Shown here: one piece after another, positions 1 through 9,404 of the stretch
Layout: every line of letters starts with the position of its first letter
Numbering within the stretch: position 1 is the stretch's first letter
Assembly: GCF_030056665.1 (NCBI RefSeq)
Contig: NZ_JASHIG010000028.1
Strand: one strand, 5' to 3'
DNA length: 64,000 bases
From: Flectobacillus roseus
GTDB taxonomy: Bacteria; Bacteroidota; Bacteroidia; Cytophagales; Spirosomataceae
Translations under genes and position numbers: made by a program
Notes under the pieces: generated by a model
What the model was told of the DNA's origin: nothing
What the model saw: only the letters and a program-made list of their open reading frames with translations
Database searches by the model: none

Positions 1-13
1 CTCATAGAACAGG

Positions 14-45
14 AAATCGGTGCCAAAATGCTTTGACACCGATTT
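14..45. terminator. hairpin at left edge
   Basis: A 9-bp inverted repeat (AAATCGGTG / CACCGATTT) encloses a 14-nt loop. No gene is visible to its left, so it may be the terminator of a gene outside the window. There is no clear T-tract on either side, so function is uncertain. Confidence 0.3.
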
Positions 46-96
46 ATCGATTGAGAACGGCCATCCAAAACATGCTATGGTGCTACTTCGCACAAC

Positions 97-236
97 AAAA
101 TTCGGGATGACTCATGTTTAAGTGACTGTCAATATATTTCCTTTATTATTGAATAATGCTATTATGCAATATGTAAAGTGATTGAGATTCAATTAAAAAT
201 AATCACTCATTCACTAAATCACAATTCACTAAATAA
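97..236. repeat. intergenic repeat fragment (ATTCGGGATGACTCATG and TCACTCATTCACT words)
   Basis: The gap downstream of dnaN carries ATTCGGGATGACTCATG (about 104-120) and the reiterated word TCACTCATTCACTAAATCAC (about 203-222). Close relatives of both words occur at 27.7-27.9 kb, and the second recurs at 24.33 and 62.47 kb. The palindromic core seen in the other copies is missing here, so this looks like a partial or diverged member of the same family. Confidence 0.55.
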
Positions 237-1361
237 CTATGCGTAGCTATTCAACATTACTGGCATAACTAGCATCAAAATATTTTCATTTTCCTTCGTT
301 TCGGCAGGAATGATAAGACCTGCACGATTAGGAGCTGACATTTCAATTGAAATCATGTTTGAACTCAAGTTGTTCAACATTTCGATTAAGAATTTTGCAT
401 TGAAACCGATTTCCATTGGTTCGCCTTCGTAATCGCACATCAATTTTTCGTTGGCTTCGTTCGAATAGTCTAAGTCTTCAGCAGAAATTACTAAGTCATT
501 ATGCCCTAATTTCAAACGAATTTGATGCGTAGTTTTGTTTGAGTAAATCGAAATACGTTTCAATGAACCCAACAACTCCTGACGATTGATGGTCAATACA
601 TTTGGATTGTTTTGAGGAATCGCATTTTCATAATCAGGAAAACGTTCGTCGATCAAACGACAAATCATTTTGATATTATTGAAACTAAAAAATGCATTCG
701 ACGAGCTAAAATCAGCTGTTACAACAGTATCATCAGAAGGCAATGATGATTTTAACAAGTTCAAAGCCTTGCGAGGAATAATCATGCTTGATTCTTGCTC
801 AGACTGAATATCGCTACGACGATAACGAATCAAACGGTGACCGTCTGTTGCTACGAAATTGGTGTATTGTGAGTTCAATTGCACATATACCCCTGTCATA
901 GCTGGACGTAAATCATCGCTAGAAACGGCAAAAATGGTGTTTGCAATAGCCGAACCCAATGTATCAGCTCCAATTTCTACAGATAAGCTTTTGCTTACTT
1001 GCGGAACCTTAGGGAAGTCAATAGGGTTTTCGCCTGAAAGTTTGTAACGACCATTTTCGGTAATAATTTCAGTTCCAAAAGTCTCAGTATCTACTTTGAA
1101 AGTGATAGGCTGGTCTGGTAAGCCTCTCAAGGTATCGAGTAACAAGCGTGCAGGAACAGCAATTGCACCAGTATCTTGAGATTCTACTTCTAGCGTAGTA
1201 ATCATCACTGTTTGCAAATCTGAAGCTGTTACAGTTAGCTGACTGTGTTCGAGTTGGAATAAAAAGTTCTCTAAAATTGGTACAATTGGGTTGTTTGTAA
1301 TAACGCCATTTACCGTAGAGAGTTGCTTTAATAGAACTGATGAAGATACGACGAATTTCAT
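237..1361 (-). CDS. dnaN: DNA polymerase III subunit beta (sliding clamp)
   Basis: The 374-residue protein is a full-length bacterial beta clamp, the ring-shaped processivity factor that tethers the replicative polymerase to DNA. The N-terminal MKFVVSSSVLLKQL, the central GVYVQL and ATDGHRLIRY segments and the C-terminal LMLVMPVMLN match the family. It is transcribed after gldG with a 125-bp gap. The gap contains TACTTTTG on the minus strand (1460-1453), a fit to the Bacteroidota -7 box, so dnaN probably has its own promoter. dnaA and other oriC-linked genes are not visible, so there is no evidence that the origin is here. Confidence 0.97.
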   Translation of the reverse strand: MKFVVSSSVLLKQLSTVNGVITNNPIVPILENFLFQLEHSQLTVTASDLQTVMITTLEVESQDTGAIAVPARLLLDTLRGLPDQPITFKVDTETFGTEIITENGRYKLSGENPIDFPKVPQVSKSLSVEIGADTLGSAIANTIFAVSSDDLRPAMTGVYVQLNSQYTNFVATDGHRLIRYRRSDIQSEQESSMIIPRKALNLLKSSLPSDDTVVTADFSSSNAFFSFNNIKMICRLIDERFPDYENAIPQNNPNVLTINRQELLGSLKRISIYSNKTTHQIRLKLGHNDLVISAEDLDYSNEANEKLMCDYEGEPMEIGFNAKFLIEMLNNLSSNMISIEMSAPNRAGLIIPAETKENENILMLVMPVMLNSYA

Positions 1362-1452
1362 TAGTGCTGATTGATTTATTTGGAGTCTTTAGGTAAAAAA
1401 CATTCAAAAGAATGTGTATTTACAAGGTCAAAAGACATGTTTAGTTATGCTA

Positions 1453-1460
1453 CAAAAGTA
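1453..1460 (-). promoter_or_regulatory. candidate -7 box of dnaN
   Basis: TACTTTTG on the minus strand matches TAnnTTTG and lies 92 bp before the dnaN start. No good TTTG -33 element is seen at the expected distance. Confidence 0.4.
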
Positions 1461-1486
1461 CGAATAAGCCTTGAAATAAACTTGGA

Positions 1487-3148
1487 TTAGGCGAATTTTC
1501 TCTTACGGGTATAGTTACGGAGAAGTCCTATCAAAACCAAGATTATCATTGGAACAACCAAGTTAACGACTTGCCAATATTGGCGTTCATTTTGCAGTGC
1601 TGATTTATCCAGAGGACGAAGCGTAATCACTTTATTTCGAGCAGATATAACACCGTTATCATCCAATAAATAGTCGAAGGTATTTAAGACAAAATCTCTA
1701 TTGGCAAAGGTATTTCCAGAAAAACGATCGAAGCCCAAGGGAAGAGGAGCGTTGTTCTTTTGATCAAAATCATTTACAGGAATATCTCCATCGGAGCATA
1801 CGACAATTTTGGTGGCAGCACTATTAGCTTTAAAAGTAGCAGCACGTGGGTCACTTGGTAAAATACGATTTTTGTACAGTGACTCAAATTTGCCTTCCAA
1901 TAGCATTCCAACGGTCTGAACGCCTCCTTTGTACTGAGTCGCGTCTAAATCTTTACTAGCAAAATTATAAGTTAAAATTGCTGGTGCACTCAATAACTGA
2001 GTGTACTGTGAAGTCATAAGTAGAGGTGTCTTGTTGATACCATCTGCACGAACTGTATCTAGGCTACCAACATACTTGGTATAAACGGCATCAAGATTTT
2101 TAACAATAGGCGATTTTCCAAAAGTATTAATCAATGGAAAGTATTGCCAAGGCACCAACTGAATATTAGATTTATCTCCAAAATTACCAATGTCCATCGG
2201 GATAGCTGCACACATCTGAGCATCTTTGATCAGATTGTGATTGAGACGAATCCCATACTTGAAAAGTAAATCGTCGAGGTTAAGATTATTAATGGTGGAT
2301 AAGTTACCTTCTCGCGCTGCAGAATCTACTTTTACTGCATCTACAAAGAAAACAGCCTTTCCTCCATTCATGATAAATTGGTCAATCTTGTATTTATCTT
2401 CTTCGTTAAAAGCTTGGTCGGGTTTCAAGACGCAGATTGCATCAAGTCCATCCAAGGTTGGAGAATTACGTAGGTCGACAGGGTAGAGGTCGTAAAACTT
2501 CTTTAATGCTCCAATCATGCTCAATTGGTTGACCGCAGGCAAAGATGTGTAGTTGGTAAAGAAACCAATTTTTTTCTTTTCCTGTAAAGTCAAAGCCTTG
2601 ATAGCAGAAGCTAATTGATATTCAACACCTTCATAAGACTGATTGAGAATCTCCTGAGGAGAGGACATTTTGTTCCCCTTCAACAAAAGTGTTGCTATTT
2701 CTTTGTCTTGATAAGTAATAATAGCACCTGGCAAAAGTAATGTTTGAGTACGTTTTCCATCTTCAGAATTGACAACGTTGGTTGGAGGAATCCCTTTCTG
2801 GGCAAGTTCCAGAATTTTCTGGTTACGCAATTTGGTGTCCTTTATTTCAGCATTTAGGTCAACAAAGCGATAGTTGATATGTGTCCCTCCATAAATTTTA
2901 AATTCATCTAGGGTTTCTTTTACAGCACTTTCCAAACGCTTAAATCCCGCAGGAATATCATTGCCAGTGAGATATACTTTGATATTAATATCTCCATCAA
3001 GATTTTCGAGTAAATTTCTTGTGGCAGGTGCAATGGTATATCGTCCTTCCTCTGTAAGGTCGAGTCGAAAGAAATAATAGTTAGCTAGTATGTTGAGGCC
3101 GATAATGAAGCCTAATGCGAGTGCAAATTGAATGATTTTGTTTTTCAT
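1487..3148 (-). CDS. gldG: gliding-motility ABC transporter-associated protein GldG
   Basis: A protein of 553 residues with an N-terminal membrane segment (KIIQFALALGFIIGLNILA), then the LDLTEEGRYTIAPAT stretch typical of GldG, a long extracytoplasmic region (ABC_transp_aux/GldG family) and a C-terminal membrane anchor near 530-545 followed by a basic tail. In Flavobacterium, GldG works with GldA and GldF as an ABC transporter needed for gliding. I start it at the ATG ending at 3148. An in-frame TTG 12 codons upstream would add charged residues before the membrane segment. No gldF is adjacent: the upstream gene is ppiD, separated by a terminator, so GldF and GldA must be encoded elsewhere if present. 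The short gap to dnaN suggests possible read-through. Confidence 0.88.
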   Translation of the reverse strand: MKNKIIQFALALGFIIGLNILANYYFFRLDLTEEGRYTIAPATRNLLENLDGDINIKVYLTGNDIPAGFKRLESAVKETLDEFKIYGGTHINYRFVDLNAEIKDTKLRNQKILELAQKGIPPTNVVNSEDGKRTQTLLLPGAIITYQDKEIATLLLKGNKMSSPQEILNQSYEGVEYQLASAIKALTLQEKKKIGFFTNYTSLPAVNQLSMIGALKKFYDLYPVDLRNSPTLDGLDAICVLKPDQAFNEEDKYKIDQFIMNGGKAVFFVDAVKVDSAAREGNLSTINNLNLDDLLFKYGIRLNHNLIKDAQMCAAIPMDIGNFGDKSNIQLVPWQYFPLINTFGKSPIVKNLDAVYTKYVGSLDTVRADGINKTPLLMTSQYTQLLSAPAILTYNFASKDLDATQYKGGVQTVGMLLEGKFESLYKNRILPSDPRAATFKANSAATKIVVCSDGDIPVNDFDQKNNAPLPLGFDRFSGNTFANRDFVLNTFDYLLDDNGVISARNKVITLRPLDKSALQNERQYWQVVNLVVPMIILVLIGLLRNYTRKRKFA

Positions 3149-3201
3149 ATTTTCCTTAACGATGCCAAGGCGATTTTCTTGCAAAGCTACTAATAAAACA
3201 A

Positions 3202-3229
3202 GAAAAGCACCTCGTTTGAGGTGCTTTTC
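3202..3229 (-). terminator. intrinsic terminator after ppiD
   Basis: A perfect 12-bp stem (GAAAAGCACCTC / GAGGTGCTTTTC) with a 4-nt loop is followed on the minus strand by TTGTTTTATT. It lies between the ppiD stop and the gldG start and separates the two transcripts. Confidence 0.8.
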
Positions 3230-3253
3230 AGAATATTTTCAAAAGAAAAAATC

Positions 3254-5368
3254 CTAATAGAATCTTGCTCTGTTATCTACAACTTTAGCATTTTCTTTGA
3301 TTGCCTCGTTGATATAGAAAGAAGCTCTTTGAGTAGCCATCATGCGAGCAGAGTTTTTGTACATAGTCAAGTCAGCGATTGCTGGTGCAGGAGTTGATTT
3401 AACCGCTTGAACGATAAATACACCTTGTTCACCTTTGAATGGCTTTGATTTTTGACCAACTTTCAAACCGAATGCTTTACCTAATGCAGTTGGATCTGCA
3501 CCAGCGCTTGACAATACGCCTTGAGCCAATGTAATATCAGTAGCAGTTTCAACTAAAGCACCAGCACCATATTTTTGTGCTACTTGCTCCAAGCTTCCAG
3601 AAATACCACCCAATTTGTTGATAATTTGTTCAGCTTTCAATTCAGCTCTAACTCGTGCTGTTAATTCGTCACGATAGTCTGCAACTTTCACTTCGTCTTT
3701 TGAAGTTTTACCTGTCAAAATAGCAACAATATATTGGTTGTCGTTTTGGAATACATCCGAAACTGTTCCAACTTTAGTATCATCATTGAATGCCCAACGA
3801 ACAATGTCACGAGCATTAGTCAAGTTGTTTACATTGCTAGAACCTTCCAACATTCTTTCAGCACGAAGCATCAAAATGTTTTTATCTTTCTTCACAGCTG
3901 CGTCAAATGCTTCAGCACTTGTGTTTGCTGCAGCAAAGTTATCTGCCTTACGTAAAACTTCGTCCATTGTTGCTTGGCTAGGAGCGATAGTACGATTGAT
4001 AGCAGCTAATTTGTAACGAGTATTTGATTTTGGCTCAGTTACTTTTACGATATGGAAACCAAAATCTGTTTCAATCAAACCAGGAATCAAACCAGCACCG
4101 CTAAATCCAAATACAGCTTTTTCGAATGGTTTTACCATTGAGCCGTTGTTTTTGAAGAAACCTAAGTCTCCACCTTGTTGAGCAGTACCATCCATACCAT
4201 TCAAACGAGCAAGAGCCTCAAAGTTGGCACCACCTTTAATTTGAGCCATGATACCTTCTGCACGTTTACGAGCTGCTGCTTTTGACGAGTCGCTTGTATT
4301 TTCTGGGCGAATCAAGATATGGCTAGCACGTACTGTAAACAAAGAATCTTTTTGGATACCACCATATTTGTAGATAGAGTAAACATTATTTTCTTTGAAT
4401 GGACCGTAGATACCGCCTGCAATCATTGAACCTAACTGTGTTTTTACTGCTGCAGGAACTTCTGCTAATGAAACCAAATATGGAGTCTTAACATCTGAGT
4501 TCATCATAGCAAAAGCAGAGTCATTTTTAGCCACTGCCAAATCCTTAGCCAAACGCTTGATATCGTTGTAGAAAGAAGCAGTATCTTGTTTTGAAGGAAT
4601 CACAGGGAACGTTACATATTGAATAGAACGAGTGTTTTCTCCTTTGAACAAGTCTTTGTGTTTTGCTAAGTATTCTTCCAATTGGCTATCTGTCACTTTT
4701 ACTGTAGAGTCAGCGATAGAGTAGAAAGGAACGTACAAGTACTGAACATCAGCTTTAGCTGTTTGAGCTTGGTAATCTTTTTGAGCTTCGATGTTTGTTG
4801 TGTAAGTCGATAATCTCAATAAGCTTTCATACTTTGATCTCAAACGGTCTTGACTCAATGATTTCTCAAAGTTAGCCCATGCTTGTTGCTGAGCAGCTGG
4901 CATAGACTTCAAGTTTTTAAGAAACTGAATAACGTAGTTTTTGTCAAACTGACCAGTTTGTGGGTTAGTAAACTGTTGTCTAACTGAAGGGTGAATGTTG
5001 TTTCCTTGAACCATATCAACTAGTTCTTCAGGAGAAACAGAAAGTCCAAGCGCTTCATATTCTTTACCGTAAGCAAAATCCAAAAGGTATTGGTTCCATA
5101 CTTGCTCACGCATCATCGCTAATTCTTGCTCGCTTGGTCCACGACCTGTTTGAGCTGAATAGGCTTGAGATGCCTCTTCTACTTTTTTCTGAAAATCTTG
5201 AAATTTGATAGACTCTCCAGCGATTTCCCCTACCTCGTCGCTACTCCCACCGAAGAAGCGAGACTTGCCTTGGAAAATGTCGCTTCCTAATAGGAATAGA
5301 ATTAAACTCACGGCAATGGCTGCCGCTGCAATTCCCGATTTTTCTCTGATTTTGGTAATTAATGCCAT
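3254..5368 (-). CDS. ppiD: PpiD/SurA-type periplasmic peptidylprolyl isomerase
   Basis: The 704-residue protein has one N-terminal membrane anchor (residues about 12-28, GIAAAAIAVSLILFLLG), a SurA_N-like chaperone region (about 45-240) and a parvulin (PPIC rotamase) domain starting at RASHILIRPE near 348 and ending around 455. A long C-terminal region follows that may hold a second, degenerate parvulin-like fold. Anchored parvulins of this type assist folding of outer-membrane and secreted proteins in the periplasm. The gene is monocistronic: a strong terminator follows it, and about 560 bp without a gene precede it. Assignment to PpiD rather than SurA rests on the membrane anchor and the length. 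Confidence 0.9.
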   Translation of the reverse strand: MALITKIREKSGIAAAAIAVSLILFLLGSDIFQGKSRFFGGSSDEVGEIAGESIKFQDFQKKVEEASQAYSAQTGRGPSEQELAMMREQVWNQYLLDFAYGKEYEALGLSVSPEELVDMVQGNNIHPSVRQQFTNPQTGQFDKNYVIQFLKNLKSMPAAQQQAWANFEKSLSQDRLRSKYESLLRLSTYTTNIEAQKDYQAQTAKADVQYLYVPFYSIADSTVKVTDSQLEEYLAKHKDLFKGENTRSIQYVTFPVIPSKQDTASFYNDIKRLAKDLAVAKNDSAFAMMNSDVKTPYLVSLAEVPAAVKTQLGSMIAGGIYGPFKENNVYSIYKYGGIQKDSLFTVRASHILIRPENTSDSSKAAARKRAEGIMAQIKGGANFEALARLNGMDGTAQQGGDLGFFKNNGSMVKPFEKAVFGFSGAGLIPGLIETDFGFHIVKVTEPKSNTRYKLAAINRTIAPSQATMDEVLRKADNFAAANTSAEAFDAAVKKDKNILMLRAERMLEGSSNVNNLTNARDIVRWAFNDDTKVGTVSDVFQNDNQYIVAILTGKTSKDEVKVADYRDELTARVRAELKAEQIINKLGGISGSLEQVAQKYGAGALVETATDITLAQGVLSSAGADPTALGKAFGLKVGQKSKPFKGEQGVFIVQAVKSTPAPAIADLTMYKNSARMMATQRASFYINEAIKENAKVVDNRARFY

Positions 5369-5927
5369 ATTTAGTACTTTAAAACGTTATGCTTTAATGG
5401 GTGAAACGAGACTCGTAGGCTGGTGGTAAAAAGGGACAGTTGTTCTTCACCAATTACGAGATACAATATTCTGCACAAAAGAACCGCAAAATAATCATAA
5501 TACTTTGTAATATCAAAATAGCTGTATGGCATCTTAAATAAGATAGAAGAGTTTTTCTTTTTTTTGTTCAATTTTCCTACCTAAACTATTTGAAAAATAC
5601 TTAGCTTTACCTGAATAATACGCAAAACTTAATCGTTTGATTGTCAAAGTTTTGTTTGATAGATTGATTAAATATAGCACATCTGGGGTTTTATGCTGAT
5701 TTATGTCAGATTAACTAAAGAATAATAAAATAATTATGAATTAATTTTAGTTTATAATGTTACTTCTGAACTGTTTTTCAGTCTTTTATAATGAAACGTG
5801 TAGTCGCCATCTACACACAGGTATCATTATTTTATAGAACTTATTTATTAAACTCCTTAAGATAGCTAGTTGTAAAAGTTAGTAATTTCTCTCTGTCTAA
5901 TTTTTGGCTTCGACTATCCCGCACTAC
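5369..5927. other. AT-rich intergenic region, no gene recognised
   Basis: This gap separates the divergent ppiD (minus) and FecR-N-like (plus) genes and should hold both promoters. I see no family-like ORF. A small hairpin (TGTAG / CTACA, about 5799-5817) lies about 110 bp before the plus-strand gene. Confidence 0.5.
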
Positions 5928-6185
5928 ATGTTAAGAGTCAAATATATACTTTTAGTCAAACACTTTGAAGGTCGAGCCTCCAAAGATGAAGAACAAGAAA
6001 TAGAACTCTGGCGGAATGAAAATATAATTAATAATCTGACGTATTTACGACTCAAGCGCGTTTGGGAAGAAGGTTCAAAACGTGAATTACTGGTGAATAA
6101 ATCACAAAAAGAGGAGAAAATGTGGAAGAATATTATCGATAAGATTATTTCCGAAGAAGAGCCTGTTCAAACAGGAAGCAAGTAG
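5928..6185 (+). CDS. small FecR N-terminal-like protein (putative anti-sigma remnant or stand-alone domain)
   Basis: The protein has 85 residues from the ATG at 5928; a TTG eight codons upstream is possible. The pattern LVKHFEGRASKDEEQEIELW followed by LKRVWEE resembles the N-terminal helical domain of FecR-type anti-sigma factors, the part that contacts ECF sigma factors. The membrane segment and periplasmic FecR domain are absent, and no ECF sigma gene is adjacent. The downstream neighbour is the convergent argD, so the missing part is not simply frameshifted nearby. It could be a soluble anti-sigma protein or an eroded fecR. The similarity is judged by eye and is weak. Confidence 0.5.
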   Translation: MLRVKYILLVKHFEGRASKDEEQEIELWRNENIINNLTYLRLKRVWEEGSKRELLVNKSQKEEKMWKNIIDKIISEEEPVQTGSK

Positions 6186-6206
6186 CTTATACTACTCACT
6201 TCCAGT
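6172..6206. terminator. possible bidirectional terminator between convergent genes
   Basis: An imperfect inverted repeat (GGAAGCAAGTAG / CTACTCACTTCC) spans the stop of the FecR-N-like gene and lies next to the argD stop. Two mismatches and no strong T-tract make it a weak candidate. Confidence 0.35.
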
Positions 6207-6216
6207 AACTGTATAT

Positions 6217-7338
6217 CTATTTTAGAACGCTTTGAAGTGCTTCTAAAAATCTATCACACTCGGTTTGTCCCAAAGCTAAGCTTGGTAATAAACGTAAAGT
6301 GTGTTTTCCTGCATAGCCACAGAATATGTGGTGTTTAAATAAAAGCGTATCCCTGATTTCATCTACAGGTTGCTCAAATTCAATACCAATCATTAGTCCT
6401 CTACCTCTAAGCTCCTTGATCCCTTGAATTTGTTGGAGATTACTCATTAAATAATCGCCCATCTTTGACGCATTTTCAATTAGATTTTCTTGTTTCATAA
6501 CGTCCAAAACAGCAACTCCTGCCGCACAAGCCAGATGGTTGCCGCCGAAGGTTGTACCCAACATCCCAAATTTTGCTTGAAACTTTGGAGAAATCAATAC
6601 GCCACCAATAGGAAATCCATTACCCATTCCTTTTGCCGTAGTGATAAGGTCAGGGTGCACATCAGCATATTGATGTGAGAAAAATTTACCTGAGCGACCG
6701 TAGCCACATTGTACTGAATCAAGAATTAAAGCAGCGCCAGTCTTATCACAAATCGCTCTAGCAGCTTTTAAAAAAGCCTCTGATGCTACCTGAATACCTC
6801 CGACTCCTTGAATACCTTCAACGATAACTGCACAAGTTTCTTCTGTTACACCTTGCTCTAACGCTTCAATGTCATTAAATGGTAAGAAAGTCACATGCTC
6901 AGAATAATTAACTGGAGCGACAATTGCTTTGTTGTCTGTTACAGCTACAGCACCAGCAGTACGTCCGTGGAATGCTTTGGTAAATGCAACTACTTTTTTA
7001 CGACCATTAAAAAAAGAAGCCGTTTTCAGCGCATTCTCATTAGCCTCAGCACCTGAGTTACATAAGAATAGTGCATAATCTTCGTAACCAGATAGTTCAC
7101 CTAATTTAGTCGCTAATTCTTCTTGAATAGGAATTTTTACAGAATTAGAGTAAAAACCGATATTATTCAATTGAGTTGTAAGTTTCTCAACATAGTACGG
7201 GTGCGAGTGACCAATAGAAATCACGGCGTGACCTCCGTACAAATCAAGATATTCTTGACCATTTTTATCCCATAAATAACTGCCTTTTGCTTTTACAGGC
7301 TCGATATCATATAGTGGATAAACATTGAATAGATTCAT
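6217..7338 (-). CDS. argD: acetylornithine (or succinylornithine) aminotransferase
   Basis: A 373-residue class III PLP-dependent aminotransferase. It carries LYGGHAVISIGHSHP near the N-terminus, CNSGAEANENALKTA (phosphate-binding region), AFHGRTAGAVAVT, and the PLP lysine in TAKGMGNGF (K236 by codon count). ArgD interconverts N-acetylornithine and N-acetylglutamate semialdehyde in arginine synthesis. Some Bacteroidota use N-succinylated intermediates instead, and the sequence alone does not decide between them. It is the last gene of the minus-strand arginine cluster, separated from argC by an outer-membrane protein gene. Confidence 0.9.
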   Translation of the reverse strand: MNLFNVYPLYDIEPVKAKGSYLWDKNGQEYLDLYGGHAVISIGHSHPYYVEKLTTQLNNIGFYSNSVKIPIQEELATKLGELSGYEDYALFLCNSGAEANENALKTASFFNGRKKVVAFTKAFHGRTAGAVAVTDNKAIVAPVNYSEHVTFLPFNDIEALEQGVTEETCAVIVEGIQGVGGIQVASEAFLKAARAICDKTGAALILDSVQCGYGRSGKFFSHQYADVHPDLITTAKGMGNGFPIGGVLISPKFQAKFGMLGTTFGGNHLACAAGVAVLDVMKQENLIENASKMGDYLMSNLQQIQGIKELRGRGLMIGIEFEQPVDEIRDTLLFKHHIFCGYAGKHTLRLLPSLALGQTECDRFLEALQSVLK

Positions 7339-7410
7339 TTCTTTGTGAGTTTTGAGATAGTGAAAATGGCTCCCAAAAGTAAAGAAGAGAATAGACTGGG
7401 TCTATTTTTA

Positions 7411-8256
7411 CTACTTCTTCATTTTGCCAATCGTGAAGCCTAAAACAAAATAATCTTCTAAATACCAAATGCTTTGCTTAGCATAATCGCCATCACGTCC
7501 TGTGGTTCTAATATCGTTTAGACGAGAAAAACCTCCTTTGATATCATTGCGCAAGAAAACGTGTTTGGTAATATCAAACTGTAAACCTGCTTTTAAGGCA
7601 AATCCATAACCAGCAACATTCCAATAATTGTTTTTCCCTACTGTAAATAAGCGAACGTCACTTCTTGGAACAAAGGCTCCTACGCTACCACCTACAATCC
7701 AGTCTAGCCCTTGAATGCCATTTTTTGCCTTCCATAGTCTGTCATAGCGGTCTAAGTCAACACTGGCAAAGTTGAAGCCATCGGTATGCTCAAAGGTTAA
7801 AAAATCTTTTGAGTTAACAGTGATAGGCTTATGGTCAAAAGTGCCTACGTAGGCAGGATTTACGGTAATGGCTGGATTAGATACCTGTGCCGAAATAGTT
7901 CCTGAAATAGTGCTCTGTTGGTCGTTGACCATCACATATTTCATGTGGTCCCAACCGATGGATACTGCCCAGTGGTCGCTAAAGAAATATCCCCCACGAA
8001 TATTGAATTGAGGAATTGAGAAAAGCGCTGGGTCATAATATTCGCGACCAAGTGGTGAAGGCGCATCTTTTGCTACTACATCATGTAAAGTAAAGCTGTA
8101 TCCTTGACCAATAAACGTAATGTCAGATTTGGTATAAGTGGAGCGATTGTATCCCCAATAAACAAATCCTTGTCCTTTGCGACTATATGGTTGTTTTTCT
8201 TGAGCGATGCTCAGGGTTGGTAAAATCAGTCCTAATAATAGTACTAGCTTTTTCAT
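7411..8256 (-). CDS. predicted outer-membrane beta-barrel protein
   Basis: The 281-residue protein has a signal peptide (MKKLVLLLGLILPTLSIAQ). Alternating aromatic/polar strands (FVYWGYNRSTYT, FNIRGGYFFSDHWAVSIGW, DWIVGGSVGAFVPRS) end in YFVLGFTIGKMKK, consistent with a small outer-membrane barrel. I do not recognise a functional family. It lies between argC and argD in the same orientation, 72 bp before argD and 175 bp after argC. It is therefore either a passenger in the arginine operon or a separately promoted gene; nothing in its sequence indicates a role in arginine metabolism. Confidence 0.75.
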   Translation of the reverse strand: MKKLVLLLGLILPTLSIAQEKQPYSRKGQGFVYWGYNRSTYTKSDITFIGQGYSFTLHDVVAKDAPSPLGREYYDPALFSIPQFNIRGGYFFSDHWAVSIGWDHMKYVMVNDQQSTISGTISAQVSNPAITVNPAYVGTFDHKPITVNSKDFLTFEHTDGFNFASVDLDRYDRLWKAKNGIQGLDWIVGGSVGAFVPRSDVRLFTVGKNNYWNVAGYGFALKAGLQFDITKHVFLRNDIKGGFSRLNDIRTTGRDGDYAKQSIWYLEDYFVLGFTIGKMKK

Positions 8257-8431
8257 TTTTGAGAGAGTGATTGTTTAAATTGTTGGTAAAGAGAATGTGA
8301 CTCAATCGTTGAAATTTTTGATGAGTCACCTCCAAATTCAAAATTAAGCATTCACTCGACTTGGAAAGATGATATAAATCAGTCTGAATATAACCTACAC
8401 CATAATTTCTGAGTCAGAGCAAAGCACATTC

Positions 8432-9391
8432 TTAGAATCCAACACTTTTTAACGCCAAACCAGTTCGTTCTGGTAACCCAAAAATTAGATTCATATTTTG
8501 TACTGCCTGACCTGATGCTCCTTTGGTAAGGTTGTCTATGATACTAGAAATTAACAAGTTGCCATTATGTAATTCTAAATGAATCAAGCACTTATTGGTA
8601 TTTACTACTTGTTTTACATCTATTGCAGTATCGCTTACTGTAGTGAAAGGATGATTGGCATAGTAGTTTTTATATAATTCTTTCGCTTCCGCTAAAGTAC
8701 CATCAAACTTTGTATAAACGTTTGCCATGATGCCTCTTGTAAAGTTACCACGGTACGGAATAAAGTTGATAGGCTGATCAAAATCAGCTTGAAGTTCATT
8801 GAGCGTCATGCCAATTTCTGTCAAGTGCTGATGGGTAAAAGCCTTGTAGATAGAAATATTGTTATTTCGCCAAGAGAAGTGACTTGTGGCTGATAACGAC
8901 TGGCCTGCACCCGTAGAGCCAGTTACTGCCGAAATATGAATGGCATCTTGAATCAATCCTGCCGAAGCCAATGGCAATAAGGCTAATTCGATAGAAGTCG
9001 CAAAGCATCCAGGGTTCGCAATATGCTTGGCGCCTTTAATTTTGTCTCTTTGTAATTCTGCCAAACCATAAACAAACCCTTCAGATTGGTCACGGTAGTC
9101 TGTACTTAGGTCGATAATGCTAATTTCCTTAAAGGCAGGATTAGCTTCCAAAAACTTTTTCGACTCGCTATGTCCTGAGCAAAGGAATGCTACATCGATA
9201 TTAGTATGCAATTCGTCTGTAAATACCAATTCGGTATCGCCTAACAAATCTGTGTGCGTAGCATAAACAGGTTTTCCAGCTTGTGACTTTGAGTTAACAA
9301 AGGTAATTTCTACTTCTGGGTGATTGATTAAAATTCTGAGTAACTCTCCACCTGTATATCCTGCACCACCGATAATTCCTACTTTAATCAT
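8432..9391 (-). CDS. argC: N-acetyl-gamma-glutamyl-phosphate reductase
   Basis: The protein has 319 residues when started at the ATG ending at 9391, which places the Rossmann motif GIIGGAGYTGGELL at the N-terminus as expected. A start 28 codons further upstream would translate across the hairpin before the gene and is unlikely. The catalytic-cysteine segment ANPGCFATSIELALLPL is intact. The enzyme reduces N-acyl-glutamyl phosphate to the semialdehyde, the step before ArgD. A strong terminator-like hairpin lies within 15 nt of the start codon (see that entry), so expression may be controlled there. Confidence 0.95.
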   Translation of the reverse strand: MIKVGIIGGAGYTGGELLRILINHPEVEITFVNSKSQAGKPVYATHTDLLGDTELVFTDELHTNIDVAFLCSGHSESKKFLEANPAFKEISIIDLSTDYRDQSEGFVYGLAELQRDKIKGAKHIANPGCFATSIELALLPLASAGLIQDAIHISAVTGSTGAGQSLSATSHFSWRNNNISIYKAFTHQHLTEIGMTLNELQADFDQPINFIPYRGNFTRGIMANVYTKFDGTLAEAKELYKNYYANHPFTTVSDTAIDVKQVVNTNKCLIHLELHNGNLLISSIIDNLTKGASGQAVQNMNLIFGLPERTGLALKSVGF

Positions 9392-9404
9392 GTTTTTTAT
9401 ATGA

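Noticed and set aside
5371..5571. 66-codon frame on the minus strand upstream of ppiD
   Set aside because: AT-rich frame in the promoter gap, with no signal peptide, domain pattern or good start context.
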